From positions 1 through 11,440 of the forward strand of contig JAFZPS010000044.1 of the NCBI GenBank assembly GCA_017550205.1: a DNA stretch of 11,440 nt, in the 5' to 3' direction. Below the pieces are notes generated by a model. The model did not search any database. It was not told where the DNA came from and saw only the letters and a program-made list of their open reading frames with translations. The translations under genes and the position numbers were made by a program. Positions within the stretch are counted from its first letter, which is position 1; every line of letters starts with the position of its first letter. The DNA is from Bacilli bacterium (GTDB lineage: Bacteria; Bacillota_I; Bacilli_A; RF39; UBA660). Below are positions 11,225 to 11,440 of this stretch, piece by piece.

Positions 11225-11440
11225 TTATTATATTTCTTATAGCTTTCTACTATTTGAGAATAATCTGTAGCATCTAAATCATAGTCTGGTTTAGGTTTAC
11301 CATGTTCATCTGTTTTAGGAGCTATACTTGCATAATGGATAACTTGTTGTCCATGAAGTACACCTATATTTATTACTTCATCACAATATTTTATCTTACA
11401 GAAGTATCCATCATTACATGAATGTTGTTCTGCATATTCA
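11206..11440 (-). CDS. C-terminal fragment of an unrecognised protein (77 residues)
   Basis: The reading enters from beyond base 11440 and ends at TAA 11208-11206. The visible part is hydrophilic and begins with a cysteine group, HSCNDGYFCKIKYCDE (Cys8, Cys14, Cys19 of the visible fragment), followed by VINIGVLHGQQVIHYAS, a proline-rich TDEHGKPKPDYD, and a lysine-rich end (SYKKYNKQKKLD). Codon use is like the neighbours. The cysteine group could hold metal, but the rest of the protein is needed to say. I do not recognise a family. Confidence 0.75.
   Translation of the reverse strand, partial: EYAEQHSCNDGYFCKIKYCDEVINIGVLHGQQVIHYASIAPKTDEHGKPKPDYDLDATDYSQIVESYKKYNKQKKLD

Overview
The window is very AT-rich and uses the standard bacterial code: every Trp codon I read is TGG, and all 14 visible stop codons are TAA or TAG. 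Strong Shine-Dalgarno sites, TTGACA/TATAAT promoters and intrinsic terminators point to a low-GC Bacillota or Mycoplasmatota-like bacterium with a compact genome, perhaps one of the small-genome uncultured gut lineages. A LysM amidase shows that it has peptidoglycan. The lineage is inferred from composition and gene style; there is no marker gene such as rRNA.

Layout. Positions 1-179 (-) hold the start of a Fic-family protein behind a strong promoter with a tandem 12-bp repeat. Positions 289-2964 (-) hold three separately transcribed genes: an unknown 341-aa protein, an alpha/beta hydrolase and an unknown 280-aa protein. A small membrane protein at 3064-3375 (+) converges on a translationally coupled tandem pair of paralogous five-helix membrane proteins (3398-4623, -), which resemble the putative ABC-transporter type IV / CmpB-like family (PF06541). 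Next come an unknown basic protein (4676-5650, -) and an unrecognised protein with HExxH...ExxA zinc-peptidase signatures (5741-6955, -). An AqpZ-type aquaporin (7023-7697, -) is divergent from a tail-anchored coiled-coil protein with an internal duplication (7790-8590, +); their promoters share one -35 region. A PflX-like radical SAM protein (8640-9530, +) and a membrane-tethered CPHC thioredoxin-fold protein (9569-10108, +) follow. The window ends with an N-acetylmuramoyl-L-alanine amidase that has three LysM repeats but no signal peptide (10128-11147, -) and the C-terminus of an unrecognised protein (11206-11440, -).

How it works together. This is not one large operon. Nearly every gene has its own -10 box only 16-28 nt before its start codon, often with an extended TGn, and most genes end in a terminator that contains or touches the stop codon. 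The only clearly coupled genes are the PF06541-like pair; the radical SAM and thioredoxin genes may be partly cotranscribed. I see no complete known multi-gene system such as CRISPR, a phage, a transposon or a toxin-antitoxin pair. The best leads are the HExxH protein with its unknown neighbour, the aquaporin/tail-anchored divergon, the Fic promoter with operator-like repeats, and the leaderless-secretion amidase. No intergenic stretch exceeds about 115 bases.
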